This document shows positions 1 through 7,825 of a stretch of DNA of 64,000 bases, piece after piece. The notes under the pieces were generated by a model. It searched no databases, was not told where the DNA came from, and saw nothing but the letters and a program-made list of their open reading frames with translations. The stretch spans positions 62,001 through 126,000 of the forward strand of contig NZ_JADQDO010000002.1 of NCBI RefSeq assembly GCF_015694465.1, in the 5' to 3' direction. The stretch comes from Microvirga alba. GTDB lineage: Bacteria; Pseudomonadota; Alphaproteobacteria; Rhizobiales; Beijerinckiaceae. Made by a program: the position numbers and the translations under genes. Numbering within the stretch: the first letter of the stretch is position 1; every line of letters starts with the position of its first letter.

Positions 1-280
1 TTATTTGGGCGGCGTCGAGCTGGAACTCGGGCATCGAGGGATGTCCGGTCATGATTCCTTCCGCAAGCGCTTCCGCGAGGTTCTCAATGGGATAGCGCGC
101 GCGTAACGTGCGGAATGGCGGCGCCTCTTTCAAGGGGCTTTCGCCGAAGCGTCCAATGGCATGACACTGCGCGCAGTTAATTGTCGCGAATGTCAACCCT
201 CGCTGCACTCGCCCTTCCTGCGCCAAGGCCTGCTGGCAGGAAAGACCCAAAAGGAGCCCCGATAGCACCGCACGCCACAT
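1..280 (-). CDS. Exported monohaem cytochrome c (3' end outside window)
   Basis: The reading frame opens at ATG 280-278 and is still open at the left edge, so at least 93 codons are present and the C-terminus is missing. The first 21 residues form a Sec-type signal peptide (Met-Trp-Arg, a Leu/Gly-rich core, then an Ala-Leu-Ala-Gln cleavage region). At about residues 36-40 there is a single CAQCH haem-binding motif, and Met residues near 'HPSMPEF' could supply the sixth ligand, so a small class I cytochrome c that carries electrons in the periplasm is likely. The ATG lies 1 base past the stop of the upstream gene, so the two are probably cotranscribed and coupled. An FNR/FixK-like box upstream of that pair suggests expression at low oxygen. 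The electron partner cannot be told from sequence. Confidence 0.85.
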   Translation of the reverse strand, partial: MWRAVLSGLLLGLSCQQALAQEGRVQRGLTFATINCAQCHAIGRFGESPLKEAPPFRTLRARYPIENLAEALAEGIMTGHPSMPEFQLDAAQI

Positions 281-281
281 G

Positions 282-686
282 TCACCGGGTCTCCGCCGAT
301 GCCGCCTGCTTGACCGATCGAACCGACATCACCTGGAAGGTGTGGAGTTTTTCATCCTCGTCCTGGATGGATACATACTCGCCAGGCAAGAAATGGTGCT
401 TGTTGAGCCGGTATCCCGCCTCGTCGTCGGTCGTGCGCGCCGGATCGTAGTCAATCAGCCACGTGGCGCCTCCCGAACCACCGGGACGATGGACAAGGAC
501 CCCGAACCTATCGGGCTGACCGGCCCAGAAGCGCCGAACCCGGCACTTGGACCGCGTCGCCTTCCACTCCGCCGCATCGAGCAACCCCTTATCGTCAAGA
601 GGCGCGGTCATCTCGTAACCATGCCTCGCGCTCCCCTCAGGGTATTCTGCGCACCGAGCCAGATGCAACGTGATGTGATGGAGCAC
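282..686 (-). CDS. Conserved hypothetical protein upstream of cytochrome c
   Basis: This is a 134-residue protein of no recognised family. It is predicted soluble, with no signal peptide or membrane segment, and is rich in His, Asp and aromatic residues. I place the start at GTG 686-684 because a GGAGG lies 5 bases upstream (696-692). A TTG at 704 would add six residues but has no ribosome-binding site. The stop is 1 base from the cytochrome c ATG, implying an operon. The FNR/FixK box at 747-760 sits about 60 bases before the GTG, a suitable distance for an activator. A role linked to microaerobic respiration or to that cytochrome is inference from position only. Confidence 0.7.
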   Translation of the reverse strand: MLHHITLHLARCAEYPEGSARHGYEMTAPLDDKGLLDAAEWKATRSKCRVRRFWAGQPDRFGVLVHRPGGSGGATWLIDYDPARTTDDEAGYRLNKHHFLPGEYVSIQDEDEKLHTFQVMSVRSVKQAASAETR

Positions 687-746
687 TTCGGCCTCCGGAA
701 ACAACGGCAGGACAACCGAAGCTTAAGGACGTGCCGCCTCCCAGCC

Positions 747-760
747 TTGATCTGGATCAA
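747..760 (-). promoter_or_regulatory. FNR/FixK-type binding site
   Basis: TTGATCTGGATCAA is a perfect palindrome with 6-bp arms and a 2-bp centre. It matches the FNR/FixK consensus TTGAT-N4-ATCAA exactly. Its centre is about 67 bases from the GTG start of the minus-strand unknown/cytochrome c pair. A class II site at -41.5 would put transcription start near 712, just ahead of the GGAGG at 696-692. The divergent chrA starts 150 bases away and is a less likely target. Confidence 0.75.
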
Positions 761-859
761 TATCGGCCTGTCCCCGCGCTCGCGGCGCCGCAAAAATAAA
801 TGTTTAGCGAGGGACGCCCTTGCAGATTTGTGCTCTTGACCGGAAGGGGTTGCACTAAC

Positions 860-892
860 ATGACCAAAGGCCGAGAAGCCAAGCTAAATTGA
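860..892 (+). CDS. Possible 10-codon leader ORF before chrA
   Basis: An ATG at 860, preceded by the purine run GGAAGGGG about 9 bases upstream, opens a 10-codon frame ending at TGA 890-892. That stop overlaps a TTG (889-891) that is in frame with chrA, so translation could couple into chrA. This is only a positional observation. The frame is too short to judge by composition and could be chance. Confidence 0.25.
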   Translation: MTKGREAKLN

Positions 893-909
893 GATTGACC
901 GGTTTTGGA

Positions 910-2307
910 ATGAGCACACCCGCATCTACCCAAGGAACAGGCGATCCTACGAACAGTCACGGCGTCAGCCTTGGCGAGGCCTTCCGCGTCTGGCTGCGCG
1001 TCGCCGCGCTGAGTTTCGGCGGACCCGCGGGCCAGATCGCCGTGATGCACAGGATTCTGGTCGAAGAAAAGCGCTGGATTTCCGAGAGCAGGTTTCTGCA
1101 TGCGCTCAATTACTGCATGCTGCTGCCGGGGCCGGAAGCTCAGCAGCTCGCCACGTATATCGGATGGCTGATGCACCGTACGCGTGGCGGCCTCATGGCG
1201 GGCGGCCTGTTCATCATGCCGGGCATCGTGGCCATCATGGGCCTCAGCGTAGTCTACGCGCTCTATGGCCATGTCGGCTTCATTGCGGCCCTCTTCTTCG
1301 GTCTGAAGGCCGCCGTCCTTGCAATCGTACTGGAAGCCGTCGCGCGGATCGGCAAGCGGGCGCTGAAGAACAGTGCCTTGCTCGGGCTCGCCGCAGCAGC
1401 CTTCATCGCCATCTTCTTTTTCGCCATTCCATTTCCGCTCATCGTCCTGGTGGCCGGGTTGATCGGCTTTCTGGGGGGCCTGTCGGATCACCCCGCGTTT
1501 CAGACCGGCGGCGGAACGCAAGGCAAGAGTGAGGCGGATTCTGCGAGCGTCTTGGGGGAAGGATTGCCGGCGCATGCGCGCCCCAGTTTCGGCCATAGCC
1601 TTCGGGTCATCGCCTTCTGGCTTCCGCTTTGGTTGATCCCCGTCCTCGCCCTTGTTCTGTTTCTCGGATCGAGCAACGTCTTCAGCCAGATCGGCGTGTT
1701 CTTCTCCAAGATGGCGCTTGTCACCTTCGGCGGTGCCTATGCCGCGCTTGCTTACGTGGCGCAGCAGGCGGTCGAGACCTATGGCTGGCTCAGACCGGGG
1801 GAGATGCTCGACGGACTCGGCATGGCGGAGACTACACCGGGTCCGCTGATCATGGTGCTACAATTCGTTGGCTTCATGGCCGCCTATCGCGACCCGGGCA
1901 CATTAAACCCTTTGCTGGCGGGCGCGCTCGGCGGCTTGCTCGCGACCTGGGTAACGTTCGCGCCCTGTTTCCTCTGGATCTTTCTCGGCGCTCCGTACAT
2001 CGAGGTTCTGCGGGGCAACAGGGCGCTCAATGGCGCTTTGTCCGCCATCACCGCCGCGGTTGTCGGCGTCATCCTCAATCTCGCGATCTGGTTCGCGATC
2101 CATACGATTTTTCGCGAAGTCCGACCCGTTGCGTGGGGGCCGTTCTCCTTCAGCGCGCCGGTCCTGGCGAGTGTTCACTCCTGGGCGCTTCTGCTCGCGA
2201 CGGCCGCTATCGTTGCCGTATTCCGGTTCAAGATGGGAATGCTGCAAACGCTGACAGCGACCTCGGCCGCGGGCATCGCACTCTATCTTGCCGGAGCGAT
2301 CTCCTGA
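910..2307 (+). CDS. chrA: Chromate transporter, long-chain CHR family
   Basis: ChrA is an inner-membrane efflux protein that uses the proton gradient to expel chromate. The product is 465 residues, the usual size of the bidomain (long-chain) form. The first CHR domain (about residues 20-190) has the typical FGGPAGQIAVMHR and PGPEAQQLA motifs. The second (about 255-450) has TFGGAYAALAYV and TTPGPL. There are 10-12 hydrophobic segments and a hydrophilic linker near residues 197-220. I chose ATG 910. A TTG at 889 would add seven residues, and neither has a strong ribosome-binding site. No chrB regulator is nearby, so regulation is unclear. Confidence 0.93.
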   Translation: MSTPASTQGTGDPTNSHGVSLGEAFRVWLRVAALSFGGPAGQIAVMHRILVEEKRWISESRFLHALNYCMLLPGPEAQQLATYIGWLMHRTRGGLMAGGLFIMPGIVAIMGLSVVYALYGHVGFIAALFFGLKAAVLAIVLEAVARIGKRALKNSALLGLAAAAFIAIFFFAIPFPLIVLVAGLIGFLGGLSDHPAFQTGGGTQGKSEADSASVLGEGLPAHARPSFGHSLRVIAFWLPLWLIPVLALVLFLGSSNVFSQIGVFFSKMALVTFGGAYAALAYVAQQAVETYGWLRPGEMLDGLGMAETTPGPLIMVLQFVGFMAAYRDPGTLNPLLAGALGGLLATWVTFAPCFLWIFLGAPYIEVLRGNRALNGALSAITAAVVGVILNLAIWFAIHTIFREVRPVAWGPFSFSAPVLASVHSWALLLATAAIVAVFRFKMGMLQTLTATSAAGIALYLAGAIS

Positions 2308-2354
2308 CGCCGCGAGGGTAAGCAGAACTCGGCCCACCCCCGCGATAATCGTCA

Positions 2355-3131
2355 TCAGGTGCAGGAGATCTGACCTCCATCGACCCGCAGGATCGAGCCT
2401 GTCACGAAAGACGCCTTCTCGCTGGCGAGGAAAACCGCAGCGGCACCGAACTCTTCGATTTCGCCGTAGCGGCCAGCCGGGATCCCTGCGCGAGCCGCTG
2501 CAGCCACATCCTCGATCGAGCGGCCGGTGCGTTCGGCGTTGGCGGCGTCGAGCTGCTTGAGCCGGTCGGTCGCGATGCGGCCCGGAGCGATGGCATTGAC
2601 CGTGACGCCGGAAGCGGCGACTTCGCTTGCCAGGGTCTTGCCCCAGCCGACGAGAGCCGGGCGGATCGCGTTGGAGATGGCGAGGTTCGGGATCGGCTGG
2701 ATCACGCCAGAAGAAATCACCGAGATGATGCGGCCGAATTTGCGCTCGATCATGCCTGGCAGGAGATGATCGGTCAGTCTGACGAGATTGACGAACATCG
2801 CCTCGAACGCGTTACGCCACTGCTCGCTTGCGACACCCTGCGCCTTCCCGGGCGGCGGGCCGCCGCTGTTGAGGACGAGAATATCGACCCCGCCAAGCGC
2901 CTCCGTCACATCCTTGGCCAATGCATCAACCTGATCGGCTTTGCCCGTGTCGCAGATGAAGGGAAGGACGTCTCCGCCAATCTTGTCGGCGGCCGCCTTC
3001 GACCCCTCCATGGTGCGGCTCGCGATGGCGACGCGAGCGCCCTCCTCCGCGAGGCCTTGAGCGATGCCGAAGCCAAGCCCCTTACTCGCGCCGAGAACGA
3101 GCGCGCGCTTTCCTTCCAAACCGGTTTTCAT
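2355..3131 (-). CDS. Atypical SDR oxidoreductase (FabG-like)
   Basis: This is a 258-residue short-chain dehydrogenase/reductase fold with the Gly-rich NAD(P) motif GASKGLGFGIA at residues 14-24 and NSGGPPPG at 88-95 in place of the usual NNAG. The catalytic Ser region is present (140-141). The usual Tyr-x-x-x-Lys is replaced: Ser153 stands where Tyr is expected and Arg157 where Lys is expected. This substitution pattern occurs in a widespread SDR subgroup often labelled 3-oxoacyl-ACP reductase-like, so normal FabG chemistry should not be assumed. It is the last gene of the molybdenum-hydroxylase operon, 12 bases after the DapA-like gene, so a role in the same catabolic route is likely. The substrate is unknown. 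Confidence 0.88.
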   Translation of the reverse strand: MKTGLEGKRALVLGASKGLGFGIAQGLAEEGARVAIASRTMEGSKAAADKIGGDVLPFICDTGKADQVDALAKDVTEALGGVDILVLNSGGPPPGKAQGVASEQWRNAFEAMFVNLVRLTDHLLPGMIERKFGRIISVISSGVIQPIPNLAISNAIRPALVGWGKTLASEVAASGVTVNAIAPGRIATDRLKQLDAANAERTGRSIEDVAAAARAGIPAGRYGEIEEFGAAAVFLASEKASFVTGSILRVDGGQISCT

Positions 3132-3143
3132 GCCATATCCCCA

Positions 3144-4058
3144 TTACGAGCGCTCGATGCGCTCCATCAGCCAATCGATATCCGCAACCGTCTCCGGGCT
3201 CAATTTCGGCCCAGGCTTGCGCAGCGTGTCCGACGCGATGATGCCGCGCCGCTTCAGTACATATTTGCGCACGGCAAGCCCGAGATTGGGTTGGGTCTCA
3301 TAACGCACCAGCGGCAAGTGCCGATCAAAGAGGTCGTGGGCCTCCTTGCGCTTACCCGCCTTGATCAAGTTGACGACGCCGACCAGCATCTCGGGATAGG
3401 CATACCCCGTCATCGCTCCATCCGCCCCGCGCTCCATCTCGAAGGGCAGGAACAGGCCGCCATTGCCGGTTAAGATCGAGACTCGGCGAGCCTGACCATC
3501 CGCGCTGGCGCGGCGCAGGGTCGTGATCTTGTCGAGACCGGGCCAATCCTCGTGCTTGAGCATGACGCAGGAAGGATTTTCCTCGATGATCCGCAGGATC
3601 ACCTTGGGCGTCATGACGACATTCGTCACGAGCGGATAATCCTGGATCACGAACGGCACGTCCGGGCCGATGGCTTCAACGGCATCCGCGTAGTAGGACA
3701 CGATCTGATCGTCAGTCCTGAGCGCCGAGGGTGGCGCGATCATGACGCCGGCGGCGCCCGCACCCATCACCTTGCGGGACAAAGCCGACATCCCCGCGAA
3801 ACCGGCAGCCGATACGCCGACGATGACCGGCACGCGTCCGGCAACCGTGGCGATGACCTGCTTGGCGAAAGCAAGCGACTCGTCCGCCGCAAGCTTCGGG
3901 GCTTCCCCCATGATCCCGAGGATCGTCAGGCCTGTGGCTCCGGCCTTGAGAAAGGCCTCGACCATCTGATCGGTCGAAGCGGGATCCACACGCCCATCTA
4001 TCGTAAACGGAGTCGGGCAGATGACATAGACGCCGGCGGCAGAACTCGTGAGCAACAT
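3144..4058 (-). CDS. Dihydrodipicolinate synthase/N-acetylneuraminate lyase family protein
   Basis: This is a 304-residue class I (Schiff-base) aldolase/lyase of the DapA family. Candidate catalytic residues are Tyr141 (in IQDYPLVTN) and Lys168 (in VMLKHEDWPG). The N-terminal GVYVICPTPF and the ILGIMGEAPKL segment replace the DapA GTTGE loop with a divergent version, so this is a catabolic relative rather than lysine-biosynthetic DapA. Members act on 2-oxo-3-deoxy acids or related pyruvate-releasing substrates. It lies between the mocA remnant (107-base gap) and the SDR (12-base gap), which suggests it processes the product of the molybdenum hydroxylase. That link is inference. Confidence 0.88.
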   Translation of the reverse strand: MLLTSSAAGVYVICPTPFTIDGRVDPASTDQMVEAFLKAGATGLTILGIMGEAPKLAADESLAFAKQVIATVAGRVPVIVGVSAAGFAGMSALSRKVMGAGAAGVMIAPPSALRTDDQIVSYYADAVEAIGPDVPFVIQDYPLVTNVVMTPKVILRIIEENPSCVMLKHEDWPGLDKITTLRRASADGQARRVSILTGNGGLFLPFEMERGADGAMTGYAYPEMLVGVVNLIKAGKRKEAHDLFDRHLPLVRYETQPNLGLAVRKYVLKRRGIIASDTLRKPGPKLSPETVADIDWLMERIERS

Positions 4059-4165
4059 TTCCTCCGTGACGGGATTTTGAGCCTGAACGATCAGAGCCCT
4101 TCAATACACCGCCTCGCGGCTCGGCGCACCGATTATCCTCCTTTGGGTGAAGATCGTCTGCCCAT

Positions 4166-4456
4166 TCACGCGACGGCAGACAAATCGCTCACCACATCGA
4201 CATCCAAGTGCACGCCTGGGTCATCTGACGGGATTAAGGCCAGCGCGGGACCGAGCTGATCGAGGACTCGCTTGACCCCCACATCACCGGCGAGCCCGTC
4301 ATGAGTTGTGGGAACAACGCTTTCGACCGGCGCGGCGAAGGCGGCCTCAAGCGCACCGTCAAGTGAGATACCTCTTCCCCAGGGCGCTAGAAGCTTTCGT
4401 CCCCCGAAGCGGGAGCCCTCACCTGCCGCCAGCACCAGGGCGTGAAACTCGTGCAT
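4166..4456 (-). pseudogene. mocA-like nucleotidyltransferase with internal deletion
   Basis: The 96-residue frame joins two ends of a MocA/MobA-like protein, normally about 190-200 residues. Residues 1-46 carry the N-terminal NTP-binding signature LVLAAGEGSRFGGRKLL. Residues from about 55 on match the usual C-terminus, with GDVG, a Leu-rich helix and the terminal 'DDPGVHLDVDVVSDL' in place of the classic DIDTPxDL. The central ~100 residues, which hold the metal-binding GDMP/GDQP loop and substrate site, are missing. The frame is intact, so the loss was in frame. A working family member would transfer CMP to molybdenum cofactor. This product is unlikely to be active. It starts 6 bases after the XdhC-family gene, its natural partner. 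Confidence 0.7.
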
Positions 4457-4462
4457 GAAAGG

Positions 4463-5521
4463 TCAAGCAGCCTGGACCGACGAGCGTTTGCGGGCGCGGA
4501 GGGCGTTCGTCGTTTGAATGATCTCCGCCATCACGCTCATGGCGATCTGCCAGGGAGAGTGACCGCCGACATCCAACCCGATGGGGGCTTTAAGCCGGGC
4601 GATATCATGCGCGGAAACGCCGGCGTCGATCAGGCGCGCGAGTTTATTCGGCAAGAATCGGCTGCTGCCGAGAAGGCCGACATAGCTCGCCGGCGATGGA
4701 AGCGCAGCGACGAGAGCCTCGTGATCATCGTCCTCCTGATGCATCGCCACCGCGACCGCCGTCCAGGGATCCAGCCGGATCTTCGCGAGAGCAGCGCCAG
4801 GGCGCTGACGAAGGTAGCGTATGCCCGGAATCGGCGGCGGCTTTGATGGCCCGTTGGGCCGAACCAGCACGACCTCCATTCCGATCTTCCGAGCGACCAT
4901 GGCCATGGCCAAAGTAGTGGGGTCGCATCCCAGCACGACGAAACGCTGCCTGGGCTCGAAGCGGCGATAGACCGTGTGCGTCTGCGCGTGGCAGCCGGCG
5001 ATTTCCGGCACCTGTCGCGCATGAAGGAAGGCCGCTCGCAGATCAGGACTCAAATGGCCCACATCCGCATCTTCCCCGGCACACCCGCGAACCTCCCCCG
5101 TCGTGACCCACGCGGCCGGCTGTCGTCGCGCCGTGAGAGAGAACAGATCATGAAGGGCCGGATCTCCCGGTGAAATCCGCTCGGCGAGCAATTCGATCCG
5201 GCCGCCGCAGGGCAAGCGGATATCGATGGGGCCTCCCTGCCCGTAGACCATTCGGCGCGGGCTGCCGTCAGCGAGCGCCGCCAGCGCGTGGTGCGTAACG
5301 TCGGGCTCGATGCAGCCACCGGACAGATAGCCTGAAATCGCGCGTTGTGTGACGAGCATCTGCGCGCCGATGCCGCGCGGCGCGCCTCCGGTTGCGCTGT
5401 GGAGTGTCACGAGGACGGAGTGCTCCCTCGCCTCGAACGCCGAGAAGAGGGCCGGTCGCAAATCGTCGACCAACCCGAATTCCGGCCAATCCGCCTTCGC
5501 AATCTCAAATGCAGTCATCAT
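4463..5521 (-). CDS. XdhC/PaoD-family molybdenum cofactor maturation protein
   Basis: This is a 352-residue XdhC/CoxI-family protein. Members bind molybdenum cofactor, help its sulfuration and deliver it to xanthine-oxidase-type hydroxylases. The N-terminal XdhC_CoxI domain shows TGGAPRGIGAQMLV, then YLSGGCIEPDV with the conserved GGC(I/V)E, at about residues 45-75. The C-terminal Rossmann-like part has VLGCDPTTLAMAMVA (about 197-211), and then LLGSSRF and IGLDVGGHSPWQIAMSVMAEI. It sits 9 bases downstream of the large hydroxylase subunit, matching paoABCD-type order. The start is the first of two tandem ATG codons. Confidence 0.93.
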   Translation of the reverse strand: MMTAFEIAKADWPEFGLVDDLRPALFSAFEAREHSVLVTLHSATGGAPRGIGAQMLVTQRAISGYLSGGCIEPDVTHHALAALADGSPRRMVYGQGGPIDIRLPCGGRIELLAERISPGDPALHDLFSLTARRQPAAWVTTGEVRGCAGEDADVGHLSPDLRAAFLHARQVPEIAGCHAQTHTVYRRFEPRQRFVVLGCDPTTLAMAMVARKIGMEVVLVRPNGPSKPPPIPGIRYLRQRPGAALAKIRLDPWTAVAVAMHQEDDDHEALVAALPSPASYVGLLGSSRFLPNKLARLIDAGVSAHDIARLKAPIGLDVGGHSPWQIAMSVMAEIIQTTNALRARKRSSVQAA

Positions 5522-5530
5522 GTCATAGCC

Positions 5531-7825
5531 TCAGAGGAGATCTTCGATCCGGATTGGGAGATCGCGTATCCGACGTCCGGTGGCGTGATAGACAGCGTTC
5601 GCAATGGCGGCGTTTGTGCCCACATTGCCGAGCTCGCCCAGCCCCTTGATGCCGAGCGCATTCACCTTGTGATCCTCCTCCGGCACGAGGATGACCTCCA
5701 CGTCGCGGATGTCAGCATTGACCGGGATCATGTAATCCGCGAGATCTTTGTTGACGTAGCGCGTGACGCGTTCATCGATCTCCGTCTCCTCGTGAAGGGC
5801 GGATGCGACACCCCAAATCAGCGCACCGAGCAACTGACTTCGCGCGGTGGTCGGACTAACGATGCGACCCGCAGCGAAGGCTCCGACGAGACGGGGAACA
5901 CGGATCTCGCGTGTCCGCTCATGCACCCTCACCTCGACGAACTCGGCGCCGAAGGCGTATTGCACATGGTCGCCCGCCGAGGTCCCAATCGTCATGACCG
6001 GAAGCCCTCTCGATAGAAGCGTGTGACCCATAATCCGGATCGGCAGAGAAGCGACTTCAGGCACATACTTCGAGAATCCTTCGATAGGACCGAAGCCCAG
6101 ACGCGAAAGAGATTCCTTCAACTCTTCGCTTCTACCGTCGGCACTGACGAGCGCGCCACGGCTCAACCGGATCGAGGTTGCATCGGCGCCGCGCAACGCG
6201 CCACCCGATTGGACAGCGGCACGAGCAAGCCGGTCACGAATGTCTTCACAAGCTTGCGCGACCGCATTGCAGATGCTCGCTGTCGCATTCGATCCGCCTG
6301 CGACGGGAGCCGGCGGCAACGTGCTGTCGCCGAGCTCCACATTGATGCTCTCAAGTGAAACTCCGAGAAACTCCGCTGCCGTCAACGCAATCGCGGTATA
6401 GGCTCCGGTTCCAAGATCATGTCCTGCTGTCTGAACCCGCGCCGTGCCGTTGGGCGCGAGCGTGACCCGCGCCTCTGCAGGCGCGACATTGGTTGGGTAA
6501 CACGCCGTCGCGCAGCCCCAGCCAACGAGCCACTCGCCATCCTGCATCGATCCGGGCACTGGATTACGTTTCGACCAGCCGAACGCCTCCGCCGCGCGAT
6601 CATAACAGGTCCTTAGGGACCGACTTGAAAACGGCTTTTGGTCGATAGGGCTGACGCGCGTATCATTGATGCGGCGAAGCTCCACCGGGTCCATGCTCAA
6701 AGCGGCCGCCAGTTCGTCCATCGCGCTTTCCAGGGCGAAGACATAGGGCACCTCGGCCGGCGAGCGCATGAAGCCTGGCGTGCTGCGATCGGCGTGGACG
6801 ATATTCACACGGGTAAAGACATTCGGGCAGGCATAAAGCAGGGCTGTCGTCTCGGTGCCCGCGACTTTGTAATCATCGGAACGCGAGGACACCTCCCACC
6901 CCTCATGCGAAAGAGACATGAGCCTGCCGCTTCGATCGGCCCCGAGCTTGATATGGTGCTGCGTCTCTGCGCGGTAGGTCGACACCGTAAAGCCCTGCTG
7001 CCGCGTGGCGACGAGTTTCACGGGTCGATTGAGGCGCTTGGCAGCGATTGCAACCAATGCCGTGCGTGACGTGAGAGCCGCCTTCGCGCCGAAGGCCCCG
7101 CCGATAAACGGCGAGACCGCCCTGACCTTCTCCGGCTTGATGCCGAGCTGTTTGGCGAGGCCGTTCTTCAATCCATGCACATATTGGCTCGGCTCGTGGA
7201 CGGTCAATTGATCGCCGGACCAGACGCAGGTCGTCGTGTACAGCTCGATGGCATTGTGATGCTGGGTGGGGGTCGTGTAATAGGCGTCGATCTGAACATC
7301 GGAATCCTGAAAAGCCGTCTCGGCATCGCCAACCTGCGGCTCGGATCCTGCGAATATGTGGGGCGTCTGGCGCGGCTGGGGCCGACGTTCGTCGAAGCCA
7401 GGCGCCGCCTCGCGCGCCGAAGACTCGACCCGAACCTTGTACGCCGCCTCGCGCGCGGCTTCATACGTTTCCGCGACGACCATCGCGACGATCTGTCCGT
7501 CATGCCAAATCTTTGGGGATTCCAGGGGCACCACGCTCGACGCGGCATACCCGCCCCTCATGAAGTACCGCGACTTGCGGACTTTGCCTTTGGTGTTCTC
7601 GTAGGTGAGAATATCGAGAACGCCATCGACGGCCTGCGCCTCCGTAAGGTCGAATTCTTTGATCCGCCCACGGGCGATCGTACTCATGACGAGGAAGGCG
7701 TAGGCCGTGTCTTCCAGGATAACATCCGACGGATAGCGGGCAGCGCCCGTCACTTTGAGACGCCCGTCGATGCGCGGCGTCGGCCGCCCGATCATGCCGC
7801 CTTCAGCTCTCGCGGACACGTTCAT
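5531..7825 (-). CDS. Molybdopterin-binding subunit of xanthine-oxidase-family hydroxylase (PaoC-like)
   Basis: This 764-residue large subunit holds the molybdenum cofactor and hydroxylates an aldehyde or heterocycle. The N-terminus GRPTPRIDGRLKVTGAARY is the family opening. The cofactor-binding SPFIGGAFGAK is near residue 240 and the catalytic glutamate is Glu731 in KGLGELG. Resemblance is closest to the E. coli PaoC (YagR) branch, judged from remembered sequence: DGEWLVGWG, the HDLGTGAYT region and the C-terminal TGRRIRDLPI. It overlaps the FAD subunit by 4 bases (ATGA). No signal peptide is present. The substrate cannot be assigned from sequence. Confidence 0.93.
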   Translation of the reverse strand: MNVSARAEGGMIGRPTPRIDGRLKVTGAARYPSDVILEDTAYAFLVMSTIARGRIKEFDLTEAQAVDGVLDILTYENTKGKVRKSRYFMRGGYAASSVVPLESPKIWHDGQIVAMVVAETYEAAREAAYKVRVESSAREAAPGFDERRPQPRQTPHIFAGSEPQVGDAETAFQDSDVQIDAYYTTPTQHHNAIELYTTTCVWSGDQLTVHEPSQYVHGLKNGLAKQLGIKPEKVRAVSPFIGGAFGAKAALTSRTALVAIAAKRLNRPVKLVATRQQGFTVSTYRAETQHHIKLGADRSGRLMSLSHEGWEVSSRSDDYKVAGTETTALLYACPNVFTRVNIVHADRSTPGFMRSPAEVPYVFALESAMDELAAALSMDPVELRRINDTRVSPIDQKPFSSRSLRTCYDRAAEAFGWSKRNPVPGSMQDGEWLVGWGCATACYPTNVAPAEARVTLAPNGTARVQTAGHDLGTGAYTAIALTAAEFLGVSLESINVELGDSTLPPAPVAGGSNATASICNAVAQACEDIRDRLARAAVQSGGALRGADATSIRLSRGALVSADGRSEELKESLSRLGFGPIEGFSKYVPEVASLPIRIMGHTLLSRGLPVMTIGTSAGDHVQYAFGAEFVEVRVHERTREIRVPRLVGAFAAGRIVSPTTARSQLLGALIWGVASALHEETEIDERVTRYVNKDLADYMIPVNADIRDVEVILVPEEDHKVNALGIKGLGELGNVGTNAAIANAVYHATGRRIRDLPIRIEDLL

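Noticed and set aside
757-1596. 279-codon open frame opposite the start of chrA
   Set aside because: It is antisense to conserved ChrA motifs and has no start signal or family resemblance.
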